A stretch of 7,575 nt of DNA from Chloroflexota bacterium (GTDB lineage: Bacteria > Chloroflexota > Limnocylindria > Limnocylindrales > CSP1-4). The stretch's first letter is position 1; every line of letters begins with the position of its first letter. Where the stretch lies: positions 16,978-24,552 of the forward strand of contig PMIQ01000089.1 in assembly GCA_003157175.1 (NCBI GenBank), given 5' to 3'. A program made the translations under genes and the position numbers. Positions 1 to 5,362 of the stretch are shown piece by piece. The notes beneath the pieces were generated by a model. The model had not been told where the DNA came from, ran no database searches, and saw only the letters and a list, made by a program, of their open reading frames with translations.

Positions 1-669
1 GCCGGCCTCCTGCTGCTCCCTCGTTATCAGGTGGCGCCGATCCACTGTGCTGTTGTGAGCGTACTCAGCGAGCGTCTTCTGCAGCGCCTCGAGACGGCCG
101 AGCTGGGCGGCAAGGATTCCGGTCCAGCGCGCCTGCACGTCCCGGGGGCCGGCCGCGGCCGCCGCCCACAGGGTGTAAAGATCGCTCAGGCACAGCTCGC
201 CGGCGCCAAGGGCGCCCGCCCAGGCAGGATCGGCCGAAAGCGCCAGGAGCCGATCGACGGCCGTGCGCGAGGCTTCGGACGTCCGAACGCAAACCGGGCA
301 TCTTGGGTCGGCCAGGTCCGTCAGCCCGCGCCCTTGGGCCGCGGCATCCGCGCCCGAAAGCTTCTTGAGCGCCACCAGGCGGCGCCGCAGGACCGCGTCT
401 AAGAGCACCGCCGTCGCCAGCTGGCTGCTCGTCTGGAGGAGCTCCATCTTCGACAGGCCGACGCTGTGGGGCTGGCAGAAACCGAGGCCTTTGTCCATCT
501 CGGCCCGAAGCCCCCGGTCCGTGGCACCCTCTCGGGCCAGACCGCGGAGAGCGGCGAAGGAGGACTCCTGGCGAGCGTCGCAGACGGGGCAGCGGCCGCG
601 CTCGAGCGCCTCCGCCAGGCGGATCTCCTCGAAATCGCGGGCGGGCAGCTTGCCCGGCTGCCCGCTCAC
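1..669 (-). CDS. DUF6062-like protein with two CxxC modules (3' end outside window)
   Basis: The frame is open from a GTG at 669-667 to the window edge (223 codons seen), with an in-frame TAA at 690-688, so this GTG is the only ordinary start ahead of the first motif; its ribosome site is weak. The protein shows an internal duplication. Module 1 has CPVC at residues 27-30 and FCQPH at 64-68. Module 2 has CPVC at 124-127 and LCLSD at 159-163. The CxxC-to-C distance is 35 residues in the first and 33 in the second. The pattern CPxC, ~34 residues, C-x2-H followed by helices is what I know from DUF6062 proteins of Chloroflexota and Actinomycetota. Function is unknown; metal binding or redox chemistry is a guess. 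In module 2 the last ligand position is Asp instead of His. No signal peptide or membrane segment is seen. It is the last visible gene of the leftward operon, 63 nt after the ABC permease. Family call moderately sure, coding call very sure. Confidence 0.8.
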   Translation of the reverse strand, partial: MSGQPGKLPARDFEEIRLAEALERGRCPVCDARQESSFAALRGLAREGATDRGLRAEMDKGLGFCQPHSVGLSKMELLQTSSQLATAVLLDAVLRRRLVALKKLSGADAAAQGRGLTDLADPRCPVCVRTSEASRTAVDRLLALSADPAWAGALGAGELCLSDLYTLWAAAAAGPRDVQARWTGILAAQLGRLEALQKTLAEYAHNSTVDRRHLITREQQEAG

Positions 670-689
670 CGGACGAATGTCTTTTCGTT

Positions 690-752
690 ACGCCGCGTCA
701 TCGGCCAAGCCTAACGCCCCGCCGCGCTCCCATCAGGCACGCCGCGTCATCG
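690..752. repeat. 14-nt direct repeat of the permease 3' end
   Basis: The same 14 bases, ACGCCGCGTCATCG on the plus strand, occur at 690-703 and 739-752. The right copy encodes the last residues of the permease (MTRR before Ala and stop). The left copy lies in the gap before the DUF6062 gene and would read MTRR then TAA. It may be a remnant of a small tandem duplication or a coincidence of GC-rich sequence. Confidence 0.45.
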
Positions 753-1467
753 CCCCGTATGTCACCAGGAACCCGAGCACGCACCACACGGCCAGTGTCA
801 GGAAAGCTCCGGGCGGCAGCGGGAACACGTTCGGAGCGATCGTGCCGCGGGTCACCTCGCCCATGGCCTGGATCGGCAGCAGCCGGTGGATCGTCTCCAG
901 CCAGGCCGGCAGCTTGTCGGGCAGGAAGGTCAGCGGCGAGAACATGAAGACGAAGACCACGATCGCCTGAGTGATGATGACCGTGAGCATGTATGGCAGA
1001 ACCGACGCCAGGGCGTAGCCAACACACGTCGCGGTGAGAGCCACCATCAGAACCGCCGGAACAACGAGGGGGCTGACCTGCAGATCCAGGCCGAACCGCC
1101 AGGCGCCGACGAGCACGCCCAGGACGACACCCGGCACGACGATGGCAAGCCAGACGGTGAGGTCTGCCACCAGGTAGGCCAGGCGCGGCACGGGCAGCGA
1201 GCGCATGTACGCCAGGCTGCCTTCGCTCTTCGCCTCGCCGACGGTTTGCGGCAGGGCGACGAGTCCGACCGAGAGCATCGAGATGGCAGGCGCGCCCGTG
1301 GCGATCAGATAGATCGTCGTCCTGTCCAGCGTAGGGAACAGAAGAGGGTAACCGAGCACGATGCCGAGCGAGAACAGCGTCTGTACCGCCATCATCAGCG
1401 GCAGGTAAGCCTTCTTGCGCAGGGCCTGCCAGGTCACGAGCAACCGATAGCTACGCAGCGCTTGCAT
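733..1467 (-). CDS. ABC-2 type transporter permease
   Basis: A 244-aa integral membrane subunit of an ABC exporter, partner of the ATPase encoded just upstream. About six hydrophobic segments can be read, near residues 21-44, 50-72, 97-122, 131-156, 158-180 and 219-239. Typical ABC-2 permease signatures are present: a cytoplasmic EGSLAYMRSLPVPR stretch (residues 82-95) after the second segment, and FSPLTFLPDKLPAWL (176-190) before the last segment, which matches the usual FSP..FLP..LP pattern. The ATG at 1467 is chosen over one at 1509 because it has AGGAGG six bases upstream and gives a normal short cytoplasmic N-terminus; the longer form would add a basic, Pro/Arg-rich leader lying inside the ATPase gene. 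The start overlaps the ATPase stop by 17 nt, implying translational coupling. The substrate cannot be read from sequence: drug, lipid, peptide or polysaccharide export are all possible. Confidence 0.93.
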   Translation of the reverse strand: MQALRSYRLLVTWQALRKKAYLPLMMAVQTLFSLGIVLGYPLLFPTLDRTTIYLIATGAPAISMLSVGLVALPQTVGEAKSEGSLAYMRSLPVPRLAYLVADLTVWLAIVVPGVVLGVLVGAWRFGLDLQVSPLVVPAVLMVALTATCVGYALASVLPYMLTVIITQAIVVFVFMFSPLTFLPDKLPAWLETIHRLLPIQAMGEVTRGTIAPNVFPLPPGAFLTLAVWCVLGFLVTYGAMTRRA

Positions 1468-2413
1468 CGAAGCCCTCCTCCATCTCGGCGGATCGGGCCC
1501 CCAAGCCATCGACCATCGCCACGTAAACGTCCTCCAGGGTTGCCGGTCCGAGGGTGAACTCCTCCACCGTGCCGGCCCGTTGTAGAAACTCGGCCCAGGC
1601 GACGGCCGGGCCCGCGGCGTCCATCGGAACGCCGACCATGAGCCGGTTGCCGACAGGCACGACCGAGCGACCGAACGGTGAGACGGGCAGCTCCGTCGCC
1701 CTCGGGTCGATGACCAGCTCCAGCCGGAGCTCCGCGCCCAGCCCCGCCTTCAGTTCGGCCGGAGTTCCCTCGGCGATGACCCGCCCGGCGTTGAGAATGG
1801 CGAGGCGGTCCATCGATCGCTCTGCCTCAACGACGTTGTGCGTCACGAGCAGAACGGCCGCGCCCTCATCCGCGAGCGACCGGATCTGCTGCCACAGCAA
1901 CCGGCGCCGTACTGGGTCGACGTTGTTTGTCGGTTCGTCGAGCATGACGACGCGCCCGGGCGCGACCGCAGCCATGGCGAAGGCCACGAGGCGCTTCACG
2001 CCTCCGGAGAGCCGGGCCGCGTCGACGTCGAGCCACTCCCCGAGGTCCAGGGCGTCGACCAGGTTCTCGCGCCGGCGCCGGGCGTCTGCCTTCGATGCGC
2101 CACGCAGCTGGCCGAGCAGGTCGATTGCCTGGCGCGGCGTGAGGCCGTCGATCGGAACTTGCGATTGAGCCTGGAACGAGCAAAGCCGGCGAGCCAGGCC
2201 CGGGTCGGCGATCATGTCGGCGCCGTCGATCCGGATGGAGCCCGCGGTCGGCTTCAGCAAGCCGACGACCTGGTTGACGAGCGTCGTCTTGCCGGCGCCG
2301 TTGTGGCCGAGCAGGCCGGATATTTGGCCCGAGTCGATCGAAAGGTCGATTCCGTCATTGGCCCGAACCCCGGTCCGGTAGACCTTGGTCAGATTCTCGA
2401 TTTCCAGCAACAT
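1451..2413 (-). CDS. ABC transporter ATP-binding protein
   Basis: A 320-aa nucleotide-binding subunit of the CcmA/DrrA-like exporter class, energising the downstream permease. Motifs in order: aromatic A-loop Y12; Walker A GHNGAGKT (36-43); Q-loop around Q81-Q85; signature LSGGV (135-139); Walker B RVVMLDEPT (154-162) with catalytic E160; D-loop NNVDP (163-167) where GLDP is more usual; switch histidine H192 in LLVTHN. After about residue 215 there is a C-terminal extension with an EEFTLGPATLEDVYV-type tail common in ABC-2 exporter ATPases. The ATG at 2413 is preferred over one at 2449: it is preceded by GGGAAGG, and the protein then starts with the standard MLLEIENLTKVY. All catalytic elements are intact. 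The gene follows the SHOCT-like gene by 124 nt with no clear promoter or terminator, so it is likely cotranscribed with it. Confidence 0.96.
   Translation of the reverse strand: MLLEIENLTKVYRTGVRANDGIDLSIDSGQISGLLGHNGAGKTTLVNQVVGLLKPTAGSIRIDGADMIADPGLARRLCSFQAQSQVPIDGLTPRQAIDLLGQLRGASKADARRRRENLVDALDLGEWLDVDAARLSGGVKRLVAFAMAAVAPGRVVMLDEPTNNVDPVRRRLLWQQIRSLADEGAAVLLVTHNVVEAERSMDRLAILNAGRVIAEGTPAELKAGLGAELRLELVIDPRATELPVSPFGRSVVPVGNRLMVGVPMDAAGPAVAWAEFLQRAGTVEEFTLGPATLEDVYVAMVDGLGARSAEMEEGFDASAA
1474..1479 (-). promoter_or_regulatory. Ribosome binding site of the ABC permease, inside the ATPase gene
   Basis: AGGAGG on the minus strand, followed by six bases and the ATG at 1467. It lies within the last codons of the ATPase gene, and it decides the permease start in favour of 1467 over 1509. 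Confidence 0.8.
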
Positions 2414-2537
2414 CGCCTTCCCTTTGCGGCACCTACGCGCCGCCTCCACTCCTGTTTTGGCAACACCTGTCCAGGCCCGGGCCGGCGAGCGGTCCGGGAT
2501 CTCCTGTTGAGCTGGGTTTGTGTGCGGGCCCGCCTGG
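2414..2537 (-). other. 124-nt gap between SHOCT-like gene and ABC ATPase
   Basis: This is the longest gap inside the leftward gene group. It holds a perfect palindrome GCGGGCCCGC (2524-2533) just past the stop of the SHOCT-like gene, and a short GCGGC/GCCGC hairpin (2426-2443) shortly before the ATPase ribosome site. On the minus strand a TTGCCA (2456-2461) resembles a -35 box but has no acceptable -10 behind it. I see no terminator with a U-tract and no convincing promoter, so read-through from the upstream genes is the default expectation. Confidence 0.4.
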
Positions 2538-2978
2538 CTAGTCGATGACTATGCGGACCTCGTCGCCGTCGTCGGAGACCTCCAGGATCGGGCCCGTCAT
2601 GCCGCTCTGGATGGCCTCGGCGATGCGCGACCGGTGGTCCGGCGACAGACCGGGCACCTGATCGATCGCGAACCCCGCCGCCGCCAGCGGGATCTGAATG
2701 TTGATCACCTGGCGCCCGTCCTCGGCCACGTAGACGCGCAGCCTTCGATCCGCGAGGAGCTCCTGTGCGGCGCCCGGCCGGCGGCCTGTGTCGGGCCCGC
2801 CTTCGCGAGCCGCGGCCCCGCCGGTACTCGCGCCCGCTCCCGAGCCAGATCCCGCTCCGGCGCCTCGGGCGTCGGCTCGGGCCTTTTCCTCCAGAGCGGC
2901 AACGATCGGAGCCGCTTCCTCGGCCGTGATGCGACCCTCCGAGACGAGGCGGAGGAGCGCCTCCAGCTCACCGGACAT
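2538..2978 (-). CDS. SHOCT-like / YvlB N-domain type small protein
   Basis: A 146-aa cytoplasmic-looking protein. Residues 1-35 form a helical module (GELEALLRLVSEGRITAEEA) of the SHOCT-like kind seen in YvlB/LiaX-type proteins. Residues 38-60 are a Gly/Ala/Ser linker, and residues 78-146 form an alpha/beta domain with VINIQIPL (91-98), then LSPDHRSRIAEAI (111-123), and an acidic ending VSDDGDEVRIVID. The order helix module, linker, then a strand ending in IPL and a helix before an acidic C-terminus matches small proteins I know next to DUF4097 genes. Function is unknown; a regulatory or sensing partner of the neighbouring DUF4097 protein is inferred. The start at 2978 has GGGAGG eight bases upstream and overlaps the end of the DUF4097 gene by 11 nt. 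The same frame extends upstream to an ATG at 3329, but that part is Arg/Pro-rich and lies wholly inside the DUF4097 gene, so it is not used. Confidence 0.85.
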   Translation of the reverse strand: MSGELEALLRLVSEGRITAEEAAPIVAALEEKARADARGAGAGSGSGAGASTGGAAAREGGPDTGRRPGAAQELLADRRLRVYVAEDGRQVINIQIPLAAAGFAIDQVPGLSPDHRSRIAEAIQSGMTGPILEVSDDGDEVRIVID

Positions 2979-4083
2979 GGTGGCTGCCTCCCGTCCGCTC
3001 GAGCCGGGCCGCGGCCTCATCGACGCCGATCTCGCCTCGCTCGAGAGCCTGGAGAACCGCCAGCTCCTCTTCGTCCGCCTGGTCGTCGCGCTCCTGCTCG
3101 GCCGTCTCCTCGGCCGTCTCGTTGGGATTCCAGCTCTCGGCCAACTCTTCTGGGGCCGCCGCTTCCCCAGTCGCCGCAGGTGCATCCGCCCGGACGGTCC
3201 CGGCCGCGGTGCCCGGGGCGGCCGGACTCGCCGATGGGGCCGTCTGGACAACCGTGTCGGAGGGCCGCGGCGCCAGCAGTCGAAGTGAGCCGGACGTCGA
3301 GTTGACCCGCAGCTGCGCCCGGCCGTCACCCACGATCGCCCGCCAGAACCCTCGAGCGCCCTCCACGCGATGTTCCGATTCGGAATGGACCATGCCGGAG
3401 ACAGTCTTGAGCTCAGCCGTCACGCCCGATAGTGGCGTCAGATCCACGCCCCCGGAGATGGACTCGGCGCGGAAATCGCCGGCAGGGTCCAGGGCTCCAA
3501 CGACTGCCATGCTGCCACTGGTCGTGGACAGGCTCAAGCTGTGGAAAAGGCCGGCGCGGGCCCTTATCCCGCCGGAAATGGTGCTGGCCCGCAGGCGCAG
3601 GGCCGTCCCACCGTCGAGGGTGATCCCGCCGGAGATCGTGGCCGCCTCGACGAGCCCAGCCAGGTACCACAGCCGGATGTCGCCGGAGACGGTGCTGTAC
3701 CTCTGGTCACCGACAAGATTCATCGCCTCGACCGAGCCGGTCATCGTCTCGAAACGGACCTTCGAGCCCCAGGGCACCTCGACGGCGATCTCCGCGCTGA
3801 CCCGGGCGCCTCCAAAGAGCCAGGCCAGGCCCGTTGCCAGGCGCCGCTCGGGCGTCTCGATTTCGAGCGAATTGGGGCCACGATCGATGGCCACCCGGCC
3901 GCTCTCCAGAGCCCTCTCCGCTGAGGCTTGATCCGCCGCGCGGATGCGGTAGGTCACGGTGACCTGGACGTCTTCACCCTCGATGCCGCGGACGCGAAGC
4001 GGGCCGGTGACCATCTTCACCGAAAGCCGTCCCGCGTTTCCCAAATGATGGGTGAGCGTCTCCCGGCGCTCCAGCGTGCCCAT
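2968..4083 (-). CDS. DUF4097 family beta-repeat protein with C-terminal SHOCT-like helix
   Basis: A 371-aa protein whose core is a repetitive beta structure of the DUF4097 (toastrack/adhesin-like) type. Eight [ST]x[ST]G motifs are visible at residues 113, 131, 149, 168, 187, 208, 227 and 262, most 18-21 residues apart, each followed by a short hydrophobic strand (for example TVSGDIRL, TISGGITL, TISGGIRA). Residues 20-105 are a non-repeated beta-rich N-terminal part. Residues 271-338 are an Ala/Pro/Thr then Glu-rich stretch, probably disordered. Residues 339-362 (EELAVLQALERGEIGVDEAA) form a helical module like those in the two neighbouring proteins. No signal peptide or membrane segment is seen, so it is probably cytoplasmic. 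DUF4097 proteins such as YvlB and LiaX are tied to envelope stress in Firmicutes; that role here is inference. The start has AAGGAG six bases upstream and lies 3 nt after the DUF2089 stop. Confidence 0.92.
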   Translation of the reverse strand: MGTLERRETLTHHLGNAGRLSVKMVTGPLRVRGIEGEDVQVTVTYRIRAADQASAERALESGRVAIDRGPNSLEIETPERRLATGLAWLFGGARVSAEIAVEVPWGSKVRFETMTGSVEAMNLVGDQRYSTVSGDIRLWYLAGLVEAATISGGITLDGGTALRLRASTISGGIRARAGLFHSLSLSTTSGSMAVVGALDPAGDFRAESISGGVDLTPLSGVTAELKTVSGMVHSESEHRVEGARGFWRAIVGDGRAQLRVNSTSGSLRLLAPRPSDTVVQTAPSASPAAPGTAAGTVRADAPAATGEAAAPEELAESWNPNETAEETAEQERDDQADEEELAVLQALERGEIGVDEAAARLERTGGSHHVR

Positions 4084-4086
4084 CTC

Positions 4087-4497
4087 CTACTCCTTCCGCG
4101 AGCGGATCAGGGCTGCCGCCTCGTCCGCCGTGATCTCATGTCGAGCCAGCCGCTCCAGAACATCGCGCCGCAGCGCGCTCATCTCATCCCGGCCCGAACC
4201 GTCTTCGGAGCCGTCCTCGACGAAGGCGCCGTCCGCCAGACCTAGCGCCCGAACGAGGGCGTCGATCCGGGCGCGGACCGTCGGATACGAGAGCTTCAGC
4301 TCGCGCTCGAGCTCCTTGAGGTTGCCGCGAGCCCGCAGGAAGCTCTCCAGAAGAGCCAGCTGCTCGCGGCTGAGGCGTCCGAAGCGGCCGACGCTGAAGT
4401 CGCCCTCGATGGCGGTGCCGCAGCTCCGGCATTGCAGCCGGGTCACGAACAGCTCGCTCGAGCAGACGGGACAGGTCGAGATTACGTCGCGTGCCAT
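4087..4497 (-). CDS. DUF2089 family zinc-ribbon / helix-turn-helix protein
   Basis: A 136-aa putative regulator. An N-terminal zinc ribbon has C9-x2-C12 and C23-x2-C26 (CPVC, then CRSC). Residues 34-87 follow the DUF2089 pattern FSVGRFGRLSREQLALLESF, then a helix-turn-helix-like segment (NLKELERELKLSYPTVRARI, 59-78), consistent with DNA binding. After an acidic linker (94-105), residues 107-132 form a helical module (RRDVLERLARHEITADEAAAL) like those in the next two products. Start choice: the ATG at 4497 has AAGGA four bases upstream. The ATG at 4509 lacks a ribosome site, and one at 4560 falls inside the -10 box of the promoter, so a transcript could not contain it. It is first in the leftward operon and probably regulates it, perhaps itself. 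Function is inferred from domains. Confidence 0.9.
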   Translation of the reverse strand: MARDVISTCPVCSSELFVTRLQCRSCGTAIEGDFSVGRFGRLSREQLALLESFLRARGNLKELERELKLSYPTVRARIDALVRALGLADGAFVEDGSEDGSGRDEMSALRRDVLERLARHEITADEAAALIRSRKE

Positions 4498-4553
4498 CGT
4501 TTCCTTCATTCCCGCGGTCTGGTCGGTACCATGTCTGACCTGGACCTCATCAG

Positions 4554-4582
4554 TTGCCACTATGGCATCTGGCCTTTATAGT
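4554..4582 (+). promoter_or_regulatory. Rightward sigma-70-type promoter for DUF3090/SCO1664 pair
   Basis: On the plus strand TTGCCA (4554-4559, 5 of 6) and TATAGT (4577-4582, 5 of 6) are separated by exactly 17 bases. Predicted start is near 4589, which gives a long leader of about 190 nt before the DUF3090 ATG. It occupies the same DNA as the leftward promoter: each -35 box abuts or overlaps by one base the other's -10 box. Confidence 0.65.
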
Positions 4583-4588
4583 TGTCAA
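4559..4588 (-). promoter_or_regulatory. Leftward sigma-70-type promoter for the DUF2089 operon
   Basis: On the minus strand a perfect TTGACA (4588-4583) is followed after 18 bases by CATAGT (4564-4559, 4 of 6 matches). This is preceded by TG one base upstream, giving an extended -10 element TGcCATAGT. Predicted transcription start is near 4552, leaving a leader of about 55 nt to the ATG at 4497. Confidence rests on the exact -35 box, the extended -10 and the position. Confidence 0.7.
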
Positions 4589-4778
4589 GGCGGACTTTCC
4601 AGATTGATATTCGTGGCGTGACTCTGGCTCTGAACCAGGATGACATCGCCTCGAGGGACCGCAGGGTCGAACGATCTCGGAGCGCGAGCGATCCGTTCGC
4701 GGCCAGCGAGCCGTCTGGCCCGGGGGTATAGATTCGACATGGCGGCGCGGAGTGCGCCTTCGATCGCCTGGAGGCTGA
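4589..4778 (+). other. Long untranslated leader ahead of DUF3090
   Basis: About 190 nt between the predicted transcription start and the DUF3090 ATG. I see no convincing small gene in it. A TATAGA at 4727-4732 could be a second -10 box but has no -35 partner. Short imperfect inverted repeats (CTGG/CCAG around 4625-4639, CGCGA/TCGCG around 4684-4702) are too weak to call a riboswitch or attenuator. Confidence 0.35.
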
Positions 4779-5354
4779 ATGGCTCGTCGGTTGTTCGTGT
4801 TCGAGAACCCGGATCGATTCGTCGCAGGGGCCGTCGGCCAGCCGGGCAGCCGCACGTTCTACCTGCAGGCTCGAGAGGGCACTCGCGTGATCACGGTCGC
4901 GCTCGAGAAGGTCCAGGTCGCGCTTCTGGCCGAACGACTGACGGAACTGCTGGCGGAGGTGCGCAGCCGCGGCGCGGACGTGCCCGAGGATCCACCCGCC
5001 GACGAGATCGATCGCGGCGCCCTGGAGGAACCTGTGGCCGAGACGTTCCGGGTGGGCACGATGGCGATCGTCTGGGACGGCGACGACGAGAGCGTCGTCG
5101 TGGAGGCTCGGGAGATCACCGAGGACGCGGACGAGGCCGAGGAGGAGGCGCCCGAGGCGGAAGAGGTCGCGGCCGATGACACGGACGAAGACGGCGACCT
5201 GATGCGAGTCCGGCTGGAGCCGCGCCAGGCCTTCGCCTTCGCCGCCCGGGCCCTCGAGGTCGTCTCCGCCGGCCGTCCACCGTGCCCCTTCTGCGGCCAG
5301 CCGTTGAACCCCGAAGGCCACATCTGCGTCCGGCGCAACGGCTACATGCACTAG
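4779..5354 (+). CDS. DUF3090 family protein (TIGR03847-like)
   Basis: A 191-aa conserved protein of unknown function, usual length for the family. The N-terminus (RRLFVFENPDRFVAGAVGQP, residues 3-22), FYLQAREG (27-34) and VALEKVQVALLAERLTELL (40-58) are the family's hallmark. The C-terminus has CPFC (169-172) with H181 and C183 before NGY (187-189), a plausible small metal site. Residues 113-140 are a strongly acidic Glu/Asp/Ala stretch, likely flexible. GGAGG lies four bases upstream of the ATG. It is followed after 8 nt by the SCO1664-type gene, the arrangement long known in Actinomycetota and Chloroflexota. There the pair often sits near a MSMEG_4193-type phosphatase and the mycothiol gene mshC, neither of which is seen here. 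Its biochemical role has not been established to my knowledge. Confidence 0.95.
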   Translation: MARRLFVFENPDRFVAGAVGQPGSRTFYLQAREGTRVITVALEKVQVALLAERLTELLAEVRSRGADVPEDPPADEIDRGALEEPVAETFRVGTMAIVWDGDDESVVVEAREITEDADEAEEEAPEAEEVAADDTDEDGDLMRVRLEPRQAFAFAARALEVVSAGRPPCPFCGQPLNPEGHICVRRNGYMH

Positions 5355-5362
5355 AGACCAAG

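Larger units (their letters stand above)
4554..4588. promoter_or_regulatory. Imperfect dyad spanning both promoters (possible operator)
   Basis: The arms TTGCCACTAT (4554-4563) and ATAGTTGTCAA (4578-4588) are inverted repeats: nine of ten positions pair when one base (4582) is bulged, and the centre is 14 bases. Part of the symmetry follows from having similar promoter boxes on both strands. The extra matching CTAT/ATAG also fits a dimeric repressor site, for which the adjacent DUF2089 protein is a candidate (inference). Confidence 0.4.

Noticed and set aside
2414..2449. ATPase start at 2449
   Set aside because: It would add an unrelated basic leader; 2413 has a ribosome site and matches the usual family N-terminus.
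2524..2533. GCGGGCCCGC as a terminator
   Set aside because: The palindrome has no loop and no T-run, and is likely to occur by chance in GC-rich DNA.
2979..3329. Upstream extension of the SHOCT-like gene to an ATG at 3329
   Set aside because: The extension lies inside the DUF4097 gene, is Arg/Pro-rich as expected of an antisense-frame artefact, and the ATG at 2978 has a good ribosome site.
4498..4560. Longer DUF2089 form starting at ATG 4560 or 4509
   Set aside because: 4560 is inside the -10 box of the promoter, so it would not be transcribed; 4509 has no ribosome site, while 4497 has AAGGA and begins just before the zinc ribbon.
4604..4632. TTGATA as the -35 of another rightward promoter
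   Set aside because: No -10-like hexamer lies 16-18 bases downstream.
4640..5179. Plus-strand 179-codon frame
   Set aside because: Highly Gly/Arg-rich and overlapping DUF3090 in another frame; a high-GC shadow.
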